Shown: positions 53,972 through 64,000, counted from the stretch's first letter. The stretch is 64,000 nt of DNA from Yoonia rosea (GCF_900156505.1 NZ_FTPR01000001.1:1116001-1180000); one strand, 5' to 3'. Notes: generated by a model not told the origin, from the sequence alone. Program-made: numbers and translations.

Positions 53972-55887
53972 TCCGCGTCCTCCAGCCGGACCATCAATGC
54001 ACCCGCGGTGACCTGATCGCCCGTGGCCACGCGCACCTCTGCGACGATTCCAGTACGCGGGGCACGTAGCACATGCTCCATCTTCATCGCTTCCAGCACC
54101 ACCATACGGTCCCCCTCTTGCACGGTGTCACCTGCCTGCACGGCCACATCCCGCACCAGACCGGGCATCGGTGCCAAAACAGCATCACCGCCCAGTGCCG
54201 CCCCATTGCGCGCCAGCGGATCGACCACGTCAAAACTGATGCTTCGCGGCCCGAAAACCGTCACGCGCCCTTGGTGCAAAACCGCTCGCACACCCCAATG
54301 CCCTGCGCGGCGCTGCAACGACACGACTTGTCCGTCAATGTCCACGCGGCACTGATCCGCACTTTGCACACTCAGAACCGCCACGATATCCACATCACTC
54401 TGCCGCAGCAGGATCTGCCGCTGCAAAGGCTCCCACAGGGTGAACCCTGTGAAAGGATCATCCGCGAACCGAGCCGACGTCACTGCCGCAATCGCGATAT
54501 CGCGCGCAGTCGGGACAACCGCCGCACCAAGCGTTTCACCATGCCGCGCAATCAGCCCTGTATCGACATCACCCGCCACAAAGTCCGGCACACGTGCCAA
54601 GCGGCGCAGAAAATCGAGATTGGTCACTGTCCCGGCAACCTGACAGGCATCCAACGCTGCCGACAGCGACCGCAAAGCCCCCGCCCGATCCGGCCCATGC
54701 ACAGTAATCTTCGCGATCATCGGGTCATACCAGGGCGAAATCTCATCCCCCTGTTCCACGCCGCTATCAATGCGCGCGTCCTTCGGGAATATCAGGTGAT
54801 CAATAACGCCTGTGGCAGGTAAGAAGCCCGCAGGCACATCCTCTGCATAAAGCCGCGCTTCAAAGGCATGGCCGGTGATTGCAAGGTCCTCTTGCTTGGC
54901 GGGCAAAGGCGCGCCCGCCGCGACCCGCAATTGCCATTCCACCAGATCAACGCCCGTAATGGCCTCGGTCACCGGATGCTCGACCTGCAACCGTGTGTTC
55001 ATCTCCATGAACCAGAACCCGTCGGTGCGCAGCCCGTCACTGCCATCCACGATAAACTCGATGGTACCGGCACCAGCATAGCCGATAGCCTTGGCCGCCT
55101 TCACCGCCGCAGCCCCCATGGCAACGCGCACTGCATCGGTCATCCCGGGCGCGGGTGCTTCTTCGATCACCTTCTGGTGACGCCGCTGAAGCGAGCAATC
55201 ACGCTCGAACAGATGCACCGCATCCGTGCCATCCCCAAAGATCTGCACCTCGATATGGCGCGGTGCGGTGATATATTTCTCAATCAGGACATCGGCGTTG
55301 CCAAAGGCCGTGCGCGCCTCGGCCTGCGCAGAGGCAAGGTTTTCAGCAAAATCCGCCGCCCGTTCGACAAGACGCATGCCCTTGCCACCGCCGCCCGCCA
55401 CGGCCTTGATCAGGACAGGATAGCCGATCTGATCGGCCTCGCCCGCCAGAAAATCGGGGGCCTGGTTTTCGCCATGATAGCCCGGCACAACCGGCACGCC
55501 TGCGTCATGCATCAGCGCCTTGGCGGCATCCTTGAGCCCCATCGCGCGGATCGCCTCTGCCGAGGGCCCGATGAATGTCAGACCCGCCGCCGTAATCTGT
55601 TCAACAAAGTCCGGATTCTCAGACAAAAACCCGTAGCCCGGATGGATCGCCTGCGCGCCTGAATCAAGGGCCGCCTGAATGATCAGATCACCGCGCAGAT
55701 AGCTCTCAGCGACAGGGGCAGGCCCCAGCCGCACCGCCTCATCCGCCATGCCCACATGCAAGGCCTGCGCATCCGCATCGGAATAGACCGCCACCGTGCG
55801 GACGCCCATGGCGCGGGCCGTGCGGATGATCCGGCAGGCAATCTCGCCACGGTTGGCGATCAGGATTTTGTCAAACATCGCCATCAC
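53968..55887 (-). CDS. mccA: Methylcrotonyl-CoA carboxylase alpha subunit (biotin carboxylase and carrier)
   Basis: 639 residues. Biotin carboxylase and ATP-grasp domains (about 1-450; [17 protein letters not shown] at the start, [10 protein letters not shown] at about 160) are followed by a C-terminal biotin carrier domain with EAMKMEH (about 603-609), whose Lys is biotinylated by BirA. With MccB it carboxylates 3-methylcrotonyl-CoA. Assignment to Mcc rather than propionyl-CoA carboxylase rests on the operon. The start overlaps the mccB stop (ATGA). Confidence 0.92.
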   Translation of the reverse strand: MMAMFDKILIANRGEIACRIIRTARAMGVRTVAVYSDADAQALHVGMADEAVRLGPAPVAESYLRGDLIIQAALDSGAQAIHPGYGFLSENPDFVEQITAAGLTFIGPSAEAIRAMGLKDAAKALMHDAGVPVVPGYHGENQAPDFLAGEADQIGYPVLIKAVAGGGGKGMRLVERAADFAENLASAQAEARTAFGNADVLIEKYITAPRHIEVQIFGDGTDAVHLFERDCSLQRRHQKVIEEAPAPGMTDAVRVAMGAAAVKAAKAIGYAGAGTIEFIVDGSDGLRTDGFWFMEMNTRLQVEHPVTEAITGVDLVEWQLRVAAGAPLPAKQEDLAITGHAFEARLYAEDVPAGFLPATGVIDHLIFPKDARIDSGVEQGDEISPWYDPMIAKITVHGPDRAGALRSLSAALDACQVAGTVTNLDFLRRLARVPDFVAGDVDTGLIARHGETLGAAVVPTARDIAIAAVTSARFADDPFTGFTLWEPLQRQILLRQSDVDIVAVLSVQSADQCRVDIDGQVVSLQRRAGHWGVRAVLHQGRVTVFGPRSISFDVVDPLARNGAALGGDAVLAPMPGLVRDVAVQAGDTVQEGDRMVVLEAMKMEHVLRAPRTGIVAEVRVATGDQVTAGALMVRLEDAE

Positions 55888-57446
55888 ATCCGGAACACGC
55901 CAAAGCGTGTCTCCTCGATCGGTGCGTTCATCGCCGCCGCCAGCGACAGCGCCAGCACCTCGCGGCTTTTGCGCGGGTCTATGATGCCGTCATCCCAGAG
56001 CCGCGCACTTGCATAAAGCGGGTGCGATTGTTCGGTGAACATATCGATCGTGGGCTGTTTGAAAGCCGCTTCTTCCGCGGCGGACCATTCCCCGCCGCCG
56101 CGCTCGATCGCGTCGCGTTTGACGGTGGCCAGCACACCTGCAGCCTGTTCGCCGCCCATGACAGAAATGCGGGATGTGGGCCATGACCACATGAAATGTG
56201 GACTGTAAGCCCTTCCCGACATGCCATAATTACCTGCACCGAACGATCCGCCAACCACCATGGTGATCTTGGGCACCTTTGTGGTCGCCACCGCTGTCAC
56301 CATCTTGGCCCCGTGCCGCGCGATGCCCTCGTTTTCGTATTTCTGGCCCACCATAAAGCCTGTGATGTTCTGAAGAAACACCAGCGGGATCTTGCGCTGG
56401 CTGCACAGTTCCACGAAATGCGCGCCCTTCTGTGCGCTTTCCGAAAACAGCACACCGTTGTTGGCGACAATCCCGCAGGGCCAACCGTCAATATGGGCAA
56501 AGCCGCAGACCAGCGTTTCGCCAAAGCGCGCTTTGAATTCATCAAATCTTGAGCCATCGACGATGCGCGTTATGACCTCGCGGATATCATACGGCGTGCG
56601 CAGATCGGCGGGGACCACATCAAAGAGCGTATTAGGATAAATCGCAGGAGGTTCGGGCGGTATCCTCTTGGCGTTTATAGACTTTTCCAGATTACAAGAG
56701 GCCACCGCCTGCCGTGCCAGCGCCAAGGCATGGGCGTCATCCTCGGCCAGATAATCCGCCACACCGGACAGGCGCGTGTGCACATCACCGCCGCCCAGAT
56801 CCTCGGATGATACCACCTCGCCTGTCGCTGCTTTCACCAAAGGCGGACCTGCCAGAAAGATCGTGCCCTGGTCGCGGACGATGATCGACACATCCGCCAT
56901 CGCAGGTACATAGGCGCCGCCCGCTGTGCATGATCCCATCACAACCGCGATCTGCGGGATGCCTTTGGCGGACATCTGTGCCTGATTGTAAAAGATGCGG
57001 CCAAAGTGGTCGCGGTCGGGAAACACCTCATCCTGATTGGGCAGGTTGGCCCCGCCGCTGTCGACCAGATAGACGCAAGGCAGATGACACGCCTCGGCGA
57101 TTTCCTGTGCGCGCAGGTGTTTCTTGACGGTCATCGGATAATAGGTGCCGCCCTTCACCGTGGCGTCATTGCAGACAACCATCACAAGGCGGCCACTCAC
57201 ACGGCCGACACCGGCCACAACACCCGCACAGGGTGCGGCACCGTCGTACATGCCGTGGGCGGCGGTCGCGCCCACCTCCAGAAACGGACTGCCGGGGTCG
57301 AGCAGGTTCGCCACGCGGTCGCGCGGCAGCATCTTGCCGCGTTTGACGTGGCGGTCACGGGCGGTTTCCCCCCCGCCTGCGGCGGCGTGGGCGGCAGCGG
57401 CGGCAACCTGGGCCAGCGCGGCCTCATGTGTGGCGCGATCGGTCAT
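55884..57446 (-). CDS. mccB: Methylcrotonyl-CoA carboxylase beta subunit (carboxyltransferase)
   Basis: 520 residues from the ATG at 57444-57446; the open frame continues upstream within the next gene but this start gives a 4-bp overlap. Carboxyltransferase motifs are [16 protein letters not shown] (about 200-215), [18 protein letters not shown] (about 247-264) and [16 protein letters not shown] (about 405-420). It transfers the carboxyl from biotin to 3-methylcrotonyl-CoA. The exported LprI-like gene lies just upstream, which is unusual for a cytosolic pathway. Confidence 0.94.
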   Translation of the reverse strand: MTDRATHEAALAQVAAAAAHAAAGGGETARDRHVKRGKMLPRDRVANLLDPGSPFLEVGATAAHGMYDGAAPCAGVVAGVGRVSGRLVMVVCNDATVKGGTYYPMTVKKHLRAQEIAEACHLPCVYLVDSGGANLPNQDEVFPDRDHFGRIFYNQAQMSAKGIPQIAVVMGSCTAGGAYVPAMADVSIIVRDQGTIFLAGPPLVKAATGEVVSSEDLGGGDVHTRLSGVADYLAEDDAHALALARQAVASCNLEKSINAKRIPPEPPAIYPNTLFDVVPADLRTPYDIREVITRIVDGSRFDEFKARFGETLVCGFAHIDGWPCGIVANNGVLFSESAQKGAHFVELCSQRKIPLVFLQNITGFMVGQKYENEGIARHGAKMVTAVATTKVPKITMVVGGSFGAGNYGMSGRAYSPHFMWSWPTSRISVMGGEQAAGVLATVKRDAIERGGGEWSAAEEAAFKQPTIDMFTEQSHPLYASARLWDDGIIDPRKSREVLALSLAAAMNAPIEETRFGVFRM

Positions 57447-57907
57447 CGAAGCTGTTCCTCCAGCAGCAAGGTCTGTTCGGCCGTGGTGCGCATCAGACAG
57501 GCCAGCAGTGCAGGCCCACCCCCGGTGCCGCCGTTCCATTGGACGAACTCATAGTCGCAGCGGGCATCGCGATAGGTGATCCACGCCCGCTGCATCGTGC
57601 GCAAGTTGTCCAGCACCGCTGGCGTCTCCGCATGCTGGGTCAAAAGCCGGGCGTAGACATCATTCAGGCGGGCGTCCCAGAACGCGCGTTCGCGGTCCAG
57701 ACAAGCGCCCATGACGGGCGTGCTGGACCCGCCGGGAGTGTTGACCATGCAATAGTTGGCTGCCGTACCGATACAGATGTCACGCATTGCGGTCTCGGGC
57801 GCGTCATCCATGCAATCAAGCACCGGATCGGGGTAGAACAGAAGATCCTGCGCATGGGTCGGCGCGGCTGCAAACGCTATCAGCAGGGAGAAAACGAGAT
57901 TTTTCAT
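57443..57907 (-). CDS. LprI-like (DUF1311) exported protein in the leucine-degradation operon
   Basis: 154 residues with a signal peptide ([19 protein letters not shown]). The mature protein has six or more cysteines and the DUF1311 pattern [20 protein letters not shown] and [16 protein letters not shown], as in the lysozyme-inhibitor LprI. It is likely periplasmic with disulfides. Coupled by 4-bp overlaps to both neighbours. Its part in leucine degradation is not known. Confidence 0.82.
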   Translation of the reverse strand: MKNLVFSLLIAFAAAPTHAQDLLFYPDPVLDCMDDAPETAMRDICIGTAANYCMVNTPGGSSTPVMGACLDRERAFWDARLNDVYARLLTQHAETPAVLDNLRTMQRAWITYRDARCDYEFVQWNGGTGGGPALLACLMRTTAEQTLLLEEQLR

Positions 57908-58197
57908 GCGCTTGGTCCTTGCGGTTCCGGCAGCGCTTCGCCCCGCGGTCCGACAAAGTAGGTGGTGATCAGGCCCGAAGGATGGCTGCAGGTAATCACC
58001 ATACGGATGCTATCATGCGGGTGCGGCGTCGCTGCGCAATCGGTCGGCTTTGCGCCATCGGGGGCGGACGCGAGATAGGCAGCGGCGTAGCGGTTGATAA
58101 TCTCTGTCTCGGACGGCACTTGGCCATATTGCAGGCCGAGATATGCTGCCAGAGCGACAAGTGCCGCCAGCGGAAGAAAGAAATAAGCGCGCCTCAT
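57904..58197 (-). CDS. Small membrane-anchored protein in the leucine-degradation operon
   Basis: 97 residues from the ATG at 58195-58197. One N-terminal helix (FFLPLAALVALAAYLGL), then a periplasmic part with two cysteines (TDCAATPHP and ITCSHPSGL) and a Pro-rich C-terminus. I recognise no family. Both ends overlap neighbouring genes by 4 bp. Confidence 0.7.
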   Translation of the reverse strand: MRRAYFFLPLAALVALAAYLGLQYGQVPSETEIINRYAAAYLASAPDGAKPTDCAATPHPHDSIRMVITCSHPSGLITTYFVGPRGEALPEPQGPSA

Positions 58198-58745
58198 CCG
58201 TCGGTTTTCCCGCAAAACTGTGCAAAGGCACCGTCCTTCGCCGCCGCGCAAGCCTGCCTGACCGTGAATTCCAGCTCCAAGGCGATCAGCGCGGTTTCAC
58301 GCATTTCACAAGCCGCTTGATCCGCCTCGGCGGTCGTTGTTTCGGTCTGGCCCACCCGCAGCGCGCATTCCAGCACCACATTCGCCGTTGCCGCAGCCGG
58401 ATTTGCAACCGACGCACGCAGATCATTATTTTCGCCCTCGGCAAGATCGGCAACCCAAGCCTGCAACCCATTGTAGTTATTTGCTATTCGCCAGTCCCAA
58501 TAGGCCTGTTCTGCTGCGAGACACGCCATAGGGTCAGCGGTGCAGGCCCGCGCTGAGTAGCCGATACAGGCACGGGCCGCGCGTGTCACAAGCCCGCCGG
58601 GACCTTTTGACACTTGATCATTGATGCAGGCATCGGTTTCGGATGCCGCGAAGGCCATACCGTCCAGTTCGACGACAGGCGGCGCGCCAAAGGATTGCGT
58701 AAAACCGGCCACAGGCATCACAAGGAACAGCGCAAGCCACTTCAT
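58194..58745 (-). CDS. Cys-rich exported protein, LprI-like, after ivd
   Basis: 183 residues with a signal peptide ([18 protein letters not shown]). The mature part has eight cysteines and the pattern [21 protein letters not shown], similar to the DUF1311/LprI core of the protein two genes downstream. Start overlaps the ivd stop by 4 bp. Two related envelope proteins in one catabolic operon suggest a gene duplication. Confidence 0.74.
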   Translation of the reverse strand: MKWLALFLVMPVAGFTQSFGAPPVVELDGMAFAASETDACINDQVSKGPGGLVTRAARACIGYSARACTADPMACLAAEQAYWDWRIANNYNGLQAWVADLAEGENNDLRASVANPAAATANVVLECALRVGQTETTTAEADQAACEMRETALIALELEFTVRQACAAAKDGAFAQFCGKTDG

Positions 58746-59905
58746 GTCATGGCCGCCATCAATTCGCGGCCCACCAGCATCCGGCGGATTTCCGATGTCC
58801 CTGCTCCGATCTCCATCAGCTTTGCGTCACGGAAAAGCCGCGCTACTGGCGCATCAGCCAAAAAGCCTGCCCCGCCCATCGCCTGCACGGCCTGATGGGC
58901 CTGTTTCATGGCCTCTTCGCTGGCATAAAGACAGCAGGCCGCCGCGTCCTGCCGCGTGACCGTGCCCCGGTCGCAGGCGCGGGCGACTTCGTAGACATAG
59001 GCGCGGGCCGAATTCATCGCCGTATACATATCTGCGATCTTGCCTTGCATCAGTTGGAAGTTTCCAATCGGTTCGCCAAACTGCTTGCGGGTGCTCAGGT
59101 ACGGCATGACCTCATCCAGACAAGCGGCCATAATGCCAAGCCCGATGCCCGCCAGCACGACCCGTTCGTAATCAAGGCCCGACATCAGGACGCGCACGCC
59201 TTTGCCCTCTTCGCCCAACACATTTTCGAACGGGACCGCGACATCGTCAAAAATCAGCTCGGCTGTGTTTGATCCCCGCATGCCCAGCTTGTCGAAATGC
59301 GGCGAGGTGGAAAACCCTGTCATCTCTTTTTCGATCAGAAAGGCCGTGATCCCTTTGGACCCCGCCGCAGGATCGGTTTTGGCATAGACCACCAGCGTAT
59401 CGGCATCAGGACCGTTGGTGATCCAGTATTTGTTGCCGTTCAAACGGTAGTGATCGTTCCGCTTTTCCGCGCGCAACGTCATTGAGACCACGTCAGACCC
59501 CGCCCCCGCCTCGGACATGGCAAGCGCGCCCACATGTTCACCCGAAATCAGCCGCGGCAGGTACTTGGCCTTTTGCGCCTCGGTACCGTTCAATTTGATC
59601 TGGTTCACACAAAGGTTGGAATGCGCCCCATAAGACAGGCTGACAGAGGCACTGGCGCGGGCGATTTCCTCAATCGCGACCGTATGGGCAAGATAGGACA
59701 TGCCTGCGCCGCCATAGGCTTCATCCACGGTGACGCCCAATAGTCCCAACTCACCCATTTCAGGCCAAAGTGCTGGGGGAAAGGCATTGGATTGGTCAAT
59801 CTCGCCCGCCATGGGTTTGACACGGGTCTGCGCCCAGTCATGGACCATATCACGCAGGGCATTCACATCCTCGCCCAGATCAAAGGTCATTGAGGCATGA
59901 AACAT
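58742..59905 (-). CDS. ivd: Isovaleryl-CoA dehydrogenase
   Basis: 387 residues from the ATG at 59903-59905 ([13 protein letters not shown]), preceded by TGGAG 8 bp upstream. An acyl-CoA dehydrogenase with FAD-binding [20 protein letters not shown] and [34 protein letters not shown] and a C-terminal [20 protein letters not shown]. The operon gives the specificity: isovaleryl-CoA to 3-methylcrotonyl-CoA, first dedicated step. It is the promoter-proximal gene, and a palindrome lies at its promoter. Confidence 0.93.
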   Translation of the reverse strand: MFHASMTFDLGEDVNALRDMVHDWAQTRVKPMAGEIDQSNAFPPALWPEMGELGLLGVTVDEAYGGAGMSYLAHTVAIEEIARASASVSLSYGAHSNLCVNQIKLNGTEAQKAKYLPRLISGEHVGALAMSEAGAGSDVVSMTLRAEKRNDHYRLNGNKYWITNGPDADTLVVYAKTDPAAGSKGITAFLIEKEMTGFSTSPHFDKLGMRGSNTAELIFDDVAVPFENVLGEEGKGVRVLMSGLDYERVVLAGIGLGIMAACLDEVMPYLSTRKQFGEPIGNFQLMQGKIADMYTAMNSARAYVYEVARACDRGTVTRQDAAACCLYASEEAMKQAHQAVQAMGGAGFLADAPVARLFRDAKLMEIGAGTSEIRRMLVGRELMAAMT

Positions 59906-59917
59906 CGGTTGCTCCAG

Positions 59918-59942
59918 ATTAATTGAACGCTTGTTCATTAAT
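59918..59942 (-). promoter_or_regulatory. Palindromic operator before ivd
   Basis: TGAAC (59924-59928) and GTTCA (59933-59937) face each other across GCTT, flanked on each side by ATTAAT. It lies 12-37 bp upstream of the ATG and overlaps a possible minus-strand promoter (TTGCGC, 17 bp, TTCAAT). The form suits a TetR-type repressor; no regulator gene is next to the operon. Confidence 0.5.
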
Positions 59943-59968
59943 AGGCGCAAAGCGCGCGTTGTGTCGAG

Positions 59969-60562
59969 TCATTTCTCGTTGAGCAGCTTCAGATCATCTG
60001 GCGAAAAAACGTAGGGTCCCGGCTTCGTGCGGCGCAAAGCCCACAAGCGGCGCAGCTCCTTTTGGGTGCCGTCAGGAACATGGGCAAAATAGGCACGTGT
60101 ATAGGCATTATACTGGTTGTGCGGCTGATCCGGCTGCTTCTTGCCCGCCTTCTTCTCAGCCTCGATTTGCTTTGCAACGTCAACGGCATCAGCCAATGTC
60201 CGCCCGACATTCGTTTTCATCCAGTCCATAAAGGGGAGCGAGAACTTGTAACCAGGGATTTCGGCCTGCATGAAACGGCGCATGTTCTGGGTATTTTTGT
60301 AGCTATCGGTGATCACTGTCTCGCGCGTCAGGGGCGCACTGTGCCAATCGAATTTCGAGGTCACCTTCCGGGCCTTCTTTACCTCCGTCGGTGGCACGCC
60401 ATGATCAAGGAAATAGGCAATCCTGTCGGCGATGTCGAATTTGCCGCCGGTCGTCTTCAACCCGTTCGCCCGTGCGAAATCCACAAGCTCTGACTTGAGA
60501 TAATACCACTGTCGAAAGGTGGCTGCGTCAGCGCATTGCGCAATATCCGGGCGATCAGTCAT
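59969..60562 (-). CDS. SAP-domain-like protein, DUF6434
   Basis: 197 residues. The N-terminal helices LKSELVDFARANGLKTTGGKFDIADRIAYFL (shown as LKSELVDFARANG and KFDIADRI, about 22-53) resemble a SAP-type DNA-binding motif. Then comes a block FDWHSAPLTRETVITDSYKN and MRRFMQAEIPGYKFSLPFMDWM, which I recall as DUF6434. The C-terminal part has YTRAYFAHVPDGTQKELRRLW. Function unknown; perhaps nucleic-acid binding. Confidence 0.75.
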   Translation of the reverse strand: MTDRPDIAQCADAATFRQWYYLKSELVDFARANGLKTTGGKFDIADRIAYFLDHGVPPTEVKKARKVTSKFDWHSAPLTRETVITDSYKNTQNMRRFMQAEIPGYKFSLPFMDWMKTNVGRTLADAVDVAKQIEAEKKAGKKQPDQPHNQYNAYTRAYFAHVPDGTQKELRRLWALRRTKPGPYVFSPDDLKLLNEK

Positions 60563-60598
60563 ACCCGTAAAAGTAGAAGCCCCGCGCGATTGTGCAAG

Positions 60599-61804
60599 TT
60601 ATTCTGCTGCGACCTGAGCTTGATGGACCGCAGACACCTCGGCGCGGATGATCCGTGCGATCAGTGCGCAATCCTCTTCGGAGAACGTCAGCGGCAGGCG
60701 CATATCGACGATGCCGGCAAGAACACGATCCGACGCAGGCATAGGTGCGGACGGCGCATAGCGCCAGCTGTCATAGCGCGAGGTAAAGCCTTTGGGCTCT
60801 GCGCCGCCGAACCATTTCAACTCGACCCCGCGCGCCGCACAGCGTGCCAGCACAGCCTCGACCGCGGCAGGTGCCCAATCGAGCAGCAGGAACTGGAACG
60901 ACGAGGCAACGAACTGCTCTTTCTCGGGACGCGGGATCAACCGCAGCCCCGGTGTTTCGGCCAAACCATCTTCAAGAACGCGATAGCGTGCGTTCCAGCG
61001 CGCCGCTTGTGCCGCCAGATTGCGCAATTGCGGGCGCAGGATCGCCGCGCGCAGATTGTCCATCCGGCCCGAGATATTGGGCGTTTCGTATTTGATGTTG
61101 GCAAAGGTCGCGACCGGCGGGGCGGCACGATGCTTTTCAAACAGCATATAGCTGCCTGAGAGCATGATCGCCCGGGCCATATCCTCGGGCCCGTCACCAA
61201 TCAGAAACCCGCCTTCACCGGAATTGATGTGTTTGTAAGTTTGCGTCGAATAGCAGCCAAACCGCCCCCAACGCCCAGATGGCACGCCGTTCCACGCGGC
61301 CCCCATGGTGTGGGCGCAATCCTCGATCACATCGACACCGGCGGCATCACAGAGCGCCATGAGCCGCTCCATATCGCAGATATGGCCCCGCATATGGCTG
61401 AGCAGCAGCACTTTGGCCTGACCAAGCTTTGCCGCCAGATCATCCAGATCAATCACCAGATCCTCGGTCACGCCGATAAAGACCGGTACAGCACCAACGG
61501 CGGCAATCGCACCCGGCACAGGCGCCAGCGTGAAGGCATTGGTCAGCACCTTGTCGCCATGCGCAACACCGCAGGCGCGCAGGGCTGTCGTCATCGCATA
61601 ACCGCCCGAGGCCACCGCGAGGCAGTATTTGGCACCTACCGTCGCGGCGAATTCCTCTTCCAGCAGGGCTGTTTGCGCAATCTCGTCACCGCTGGTGTTG
61701 TAGCGGTGCAAGCGGCCTGACTGCATCACGGCATTGGCCGCAGCGATCCCTTCGGCGGGGATCGGTTCCTGCTGGGTGAAACTGCCTTTGAAAATCTCGG
61801 TCAT
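60599..61804 (-). CDS. DegT/DnrJ/EryC1/StrS aminotransferase
   Basis: 401 residues, fold-type I PLP enzyme. The PLP lysine is in YSTQTYKHINSGEGG (about 199-213), after VIEDCAHTMGA (about 175-185). Relatives aminate keto-sugars in cell-surface polysaccharide or antibiotic synthesis. No glycosyltransferase or sugar-nucleotide gene is nearby, so the substrate cannot be named. The start has only a weak ribosome binding site. Confidence 0.88.
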   Translation of the reverse strand: MTEIFKGSFTQQEPIPAEGIAAANAVMQSGRLHRYNTSGDEIAQTALLEEEFAATVGAKYCLAVASGGYAMTTALRACGVAHGDKVLTNAFTLAPVPGAIAAVGAVPVFIGVTEDLVIDLDDLAAKLGQAKVLLLSHMRGHICDMERLMALCDAAGVDVIEDCAHTMGAAWNGVPSGRWGRFGCYSTQTYKHINSGEGGFLIGDGPEDMARAIMLSGSYMLFEKHRAAPPVATFANIKYETPNISGRMDNLRAAILRPQLRNLAAQAARWNARYRVLEDGLAETPGLRLIPRPEKEQFVASSFQFLLLDWAPAAVEAVLARCAARGVELKWFGGAEPKGFTSRYDSWRYAPSAPMPASDRVLAGIVDMRLPLTFSEEDCALIARIIRAEVSAVHQAQVAAE

Positions 61805-61870
61805 AGGGGCACTCTGATGCGGTTTACACCTGCATCAAAGCATCACTTTCCCCCCGCGCATAGGGCCAAT

Positions 61871-62539
61871 TCACCCGATCAGGCGGGCCACCACTGCGTC
61901 CAGTTCATCGTAGTGATCAATCGTGGCCTCGGGATCAAGCGCCAGCACATCATCACGGCCCGGGCCAAACGTGACCAAGACCGACGGCACGCCGGCATTG
62001 CGCGATGTGTCACGGTCGGTGGCCGTATCCCCCACCAGAAGCGAGCGCGCAGGATCGCCGCCCGCACGGCGCACGGCCTCGAAATGATGTGCAGGGTCGG
62101 GTTTGCGTACAGGCAGCGTATCGGCCCCGATCAGTGAGCCGAATGCATCACGCACCCCGAGACTGCGCATCAGCGTTTCGGCCAACCCTTCGGGTTTGTT
62201 CGTCGCGATCCCAACAGCATAATCGGCAGAGAGAAGGCGTTCGACCGCATCCATCGCACCGGGGTAAAGCACGGTGTGGGTATCAATCGCTTGCGCATAG
62301 GCGGCCAGCAACACGGGATATTGCGCATCCACCTCGGCCTGCCCGAACCCTTCAACGCGCGAAAAGCCCAACGTCAGCATGGCCCGCCCGCCGCGCAGTG
62401 CTGTGGCGGCATCGGTCGCATGATCCAGCAGATCGCCCAAACCCAGCCCGCGAAAGCAGCTATTGGCAGCGGCAATCAGATCGCCGCTGGTATCTGCCAG
62501 CGTGCCGTCAAGATCAAAGATTACAGTGCGTTTTGTCAT
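61871..62539 (-). CDS. gph: Phosphoglycolate phosphatase, HAD family
   Basis: 222 residues from the ATG at 62537-62539, with AAAGGGAAAG upstream. HAD motifs are VIFDLDGTLADTSGD (catalytic Asp pair, about 5-19), GIATNKPEG (motif II, about 112) and RKPDPAHHF with VGDTATDRDTS (motifs III and IV). It removes phosphate from 2-phosphoglycolate formed during DNA repair or photorespiration. Divergent from glmU, as is usual in Rhodobacterales. Confidence 0.93.
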   Translation of the reverse strand: MTKRTVIFDLDGTLADTSGDLIAAANSCFRGLGLGDLLDHATDAATALRGGRAMLTLGFSRVEGFGQAEVDAQYPVLLAAYAQAIDTHTVLYPGAMDAVERLLSADYAVGIATNKPEGLAETLMRSLGVRDAFGSLIGADTLPVRKPDPAHHFEAVRRAGGDPARSLLVGDTATDRDTSRNAGVPSVLVTFGPGRDDVLALDPEATIDHYDELDAVVARLIG

Positions 62540-62659
62540 CAGCTTTCCCTTTGTTGCCATTCACTCTGTAACGCCCTGTAAACTGATGTGAACCCCCTTC
62601 CCCTTGTGATACTGAAAAAGGGCAGTAGAAGGCAGTGAACAACAAGGTTCGAGGCAGCA

Positions 62660-64000
62660 ATGGCAACCGCATTGATCATCTTAGCCGCAGGTATGGGCAC
62701 GCGCATGAATTCCGACCTGCCCAAGGTCCTGCATGAAATCGCAGGCGCGCCGATGTTGGTGCACGCCATGAAAGCGGGTGCTGCACTTGAGCCTGCTCAA
62801 ACGGTTGTCGTGGCAGGGCACGGTGCCGAGCGGGTCACAAAAGCGGCCAAGGCCTATGATCCCGACGTCACGGTCGCGATCCAGTCCGAGCAACTGGGCA
62901 CCGCCCATGCGGTCGGTCAGGCGCGCGCGGCATTGGCTGGCTTTGATGGCGACGCGCTGGTGCTTTATGGTGATACGCCGTTCATTCGGCCTGAAACGCT
63001 CGCTGCAATGAGCGCGGCACGATTGACCCATGACATCGTCGTTCTGGGCTTTGAAGCAGCCGATCCGGGCCGATACGGGCGGTTGATCCTGAAGGATGAT
63101 CAACTTGATCAGATCGTCGAATTCAAAGATGCATCTCATAAGGAACGCGCCGTAACACTCTGTAATAGCGGTGTAATTTCAGCAGATAGCGCTTTGCTTT
63201 TTGATCTTATCGATGCCGTCGGAAACGACAATGCCGCCGAAGAATACTATCTAACCGATATCATCGGGATAGCGCGCGCGCGTGGATTGTCCGCCACGGT
63301 CGTGACCTGCGATGAGGCGGAAACGCTTGGCATCAATTCCCGCGCCGAACTTGCGCGTGCCGAGGCGCTTTACCAGCAAAATGCGCGCAGCATGGCCCAA
63401 GATGACGGCGTGACACTCACCGCGCCCGAAACAGTCTTTTTTGCCCATGATACCGTCATAGGCCGCGATACAGTGATCGAACCTCATGTGGTTTTCGGCC
63501 CCGGTGTAAGTGTCGAATCCGGCGCAACCATCCGCGCCTTTAGCCATCTGGAGGGTTGCCATGTCGCACGCGGCGGGGTCGTCGGCCCCTATGCGCGGCT
63601 GCGCCCCGGCGCGGAACTGGCCGAGGACGTCAAGATTGGCAATTTCGTGGAAATCAAGAACGCGCAGATTGCCGAGGGTGCGAAGGTCAACCACCTGTCC
63701 TATATCGGCGATGCCACAATCGGCGCGCGCAGCAATATCGGCGCGGGCACGATCACCTGCAATTATGACGGCGTGTTCAAACACCACACGACAATCGGGC
63801 AGGATACGTTTATCGGATCGAACACCATGCTTGTGGCCCCTGTCACCGTCGGCGATGCAGCCATGACCGGCAGCGGGTCCGTGGTGACCAAGGACGTGCC
63901 CGCCGGTGCCTTGGCTGTTGGTCGCGCGCGACAGGAAAACAAAGCGGGCTTTGCCATACGCCTGTTCGAAAAACTCAAAGCACGCAAAGCAAAAGGGTCT
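62660..64000 (+). CDS. glmU: Bifunctional GlmU, 3' end cut by window edge
   Basis: 447 codons are visible; the stop lies beyond the window. The uridyltransferase domain begins with ILAAGMGTRMNSDLPKVLH (about 6-24) and the C-terminal half is a left-handed beta-helix with hexapeptide repeats, including YIGDATIGARSNIGAGTITC and the acetyltransferase segment. The enzyme acetylates glucosamine 1-phosphate and makes UDP-N-acetylglucosamine for peptidoglycan and lipid A. Full-length GlmU is about 450 residues, so only a few are missing. Confidence 0.96.
   Translation, partial: MATALIILAAGMGTRMNSDLPKVLHEIAGAPMLVHAMKAGAALEPAQTVVVAGHGAERVTKAAKAYDPDVTVAIQSEQLGTAHAVGQARAALAGFDGDALVLYGDTPFIRPETLAAMSAARLTHDIVVLGFEAADPGRYGRLILKDDQLDQIVEFKDASHKERAVTLCNSGVISADSALLFDLIDAVGNDNAAEEYYLTDIIGIARARGLSATVVTCDEAETLGINSRAELARAEALYQQNARSMAQDDGVTLTAPETVFFAHDTVIGRDTVIEPHVVFGPGVSVESGATIRAFSHLEGCHVARGGVVGPYARLRPGAELAEDVKIGNFVEIKNAQIAEGAKVNHLSYIGDATIGARSNIGAGTITCNYDGVFKHHTTIGQDTFIGSNTMLVAPVTVGDAAMTGSGSVVTKDVPAGALAVGRARQENKAGFAIRLFEKLKARKAKGS

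Noticed and set aside
1..64000. tRNA, rRNA, insertion sequence, prophage or CRISPR elements
   Set aside because: Reading both strands I found no cloverleaf, rRNA core, transposase, integrase or evenly spaced repeat. A tRNAscan or ISfinder search would be decisive but could not be run.

Overview
The window looks like a chromosomal segment of a Rhodobacterales (Roseobacter-group) alphaproteobacterium. The evidence is the soxBDAG sarcosine oxidase set, a 14-subunit nuo locus full of Rhodobacterales-type extra genes, the liu/mcc leucine-degradation operon, a Hint-domain protein, RNase J with coaX and birA behind nuoN, and a GC-rich coding style with many ATGA and TGATG stop/start overlaps. I could not assign a genus. 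I saw no tRNA, rRNA, insertion sequence, prophage or CRISPR array, and no gene-free stretch longer than about 300 bases. Coordinates of coding regions include the stop codon.

Layout. 1-4.9 kb: N-terminal piece of an Atm1-like ABC exporter, a LysM protein, a LOG-family protein, a threonine/serine dehydratase, Fe/Mn superoxide dismutase, and small VOC and cupin proteins. 4.9-10.7 kb: soxB-D-A-G on the minus strand, interrupted by an AT-richer gene for a small membrane protein and a possible 37-residue ORF on the other strand. 10.9-14.5 kb (plus): ccmI-ruvX-DUF1289, then a short XRE/cupin-GNAT-YdcZ operon that looks leaderless. 14.6-17.6 kb (minus): agmatinase-type ureohydrolase, an orphan ABC ATPase and an atypical SDR. 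17.7-25.5 kb: a Hint-domain protein, two related lipoproteins on either side of prfC, a conserved unknown, a DEAD-box RNA helicase, a tiny lipoprotein and a membrane diguanylate cyclase.

25.5-50.6 kb is the complex I locus on the minus strand, read from nuoA down to nuoN and on into birA, coaX and rnj. All 14 core subunits are present, with at least a dozen extra genes between them. A CHASE4-GGDEF diguanylate cyclase on the opposite strand lies between nuoA and nuoB, and each of these has its own sigma70-like promoter. NuoE carries a C-terminal helix-hairpin-helix extension that is nearly duplicated in the membrane protein encoded next to it.

50.7-60 kb: a membrane protein of unknown function, then a nine-gene leucine-degradation operon (ivd, three small exported proteins, mccB, mccA, a GST, HMG-CoA lyase, enoyl-CoA hydratase) in which every junction overlaps by 1 or 4 bp. 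A palindrome sits at the ivd promoter. 60-64 kb: a SAP/DUF6434-like protein, a DegT-family aminotransferase, phosphoglycolate phosphatase and, divergently, glmU, which runs off the window.

The most unusual signals are the split and heavily decorated nuo locus, the shared NuoE/membrane-protein domain, a 5' leader of the DEAD-box helicase gene that can bury its own ribosome binding site in a stem, and the paired lipoproteins around prfC, each with a palindrome in its promoter region.
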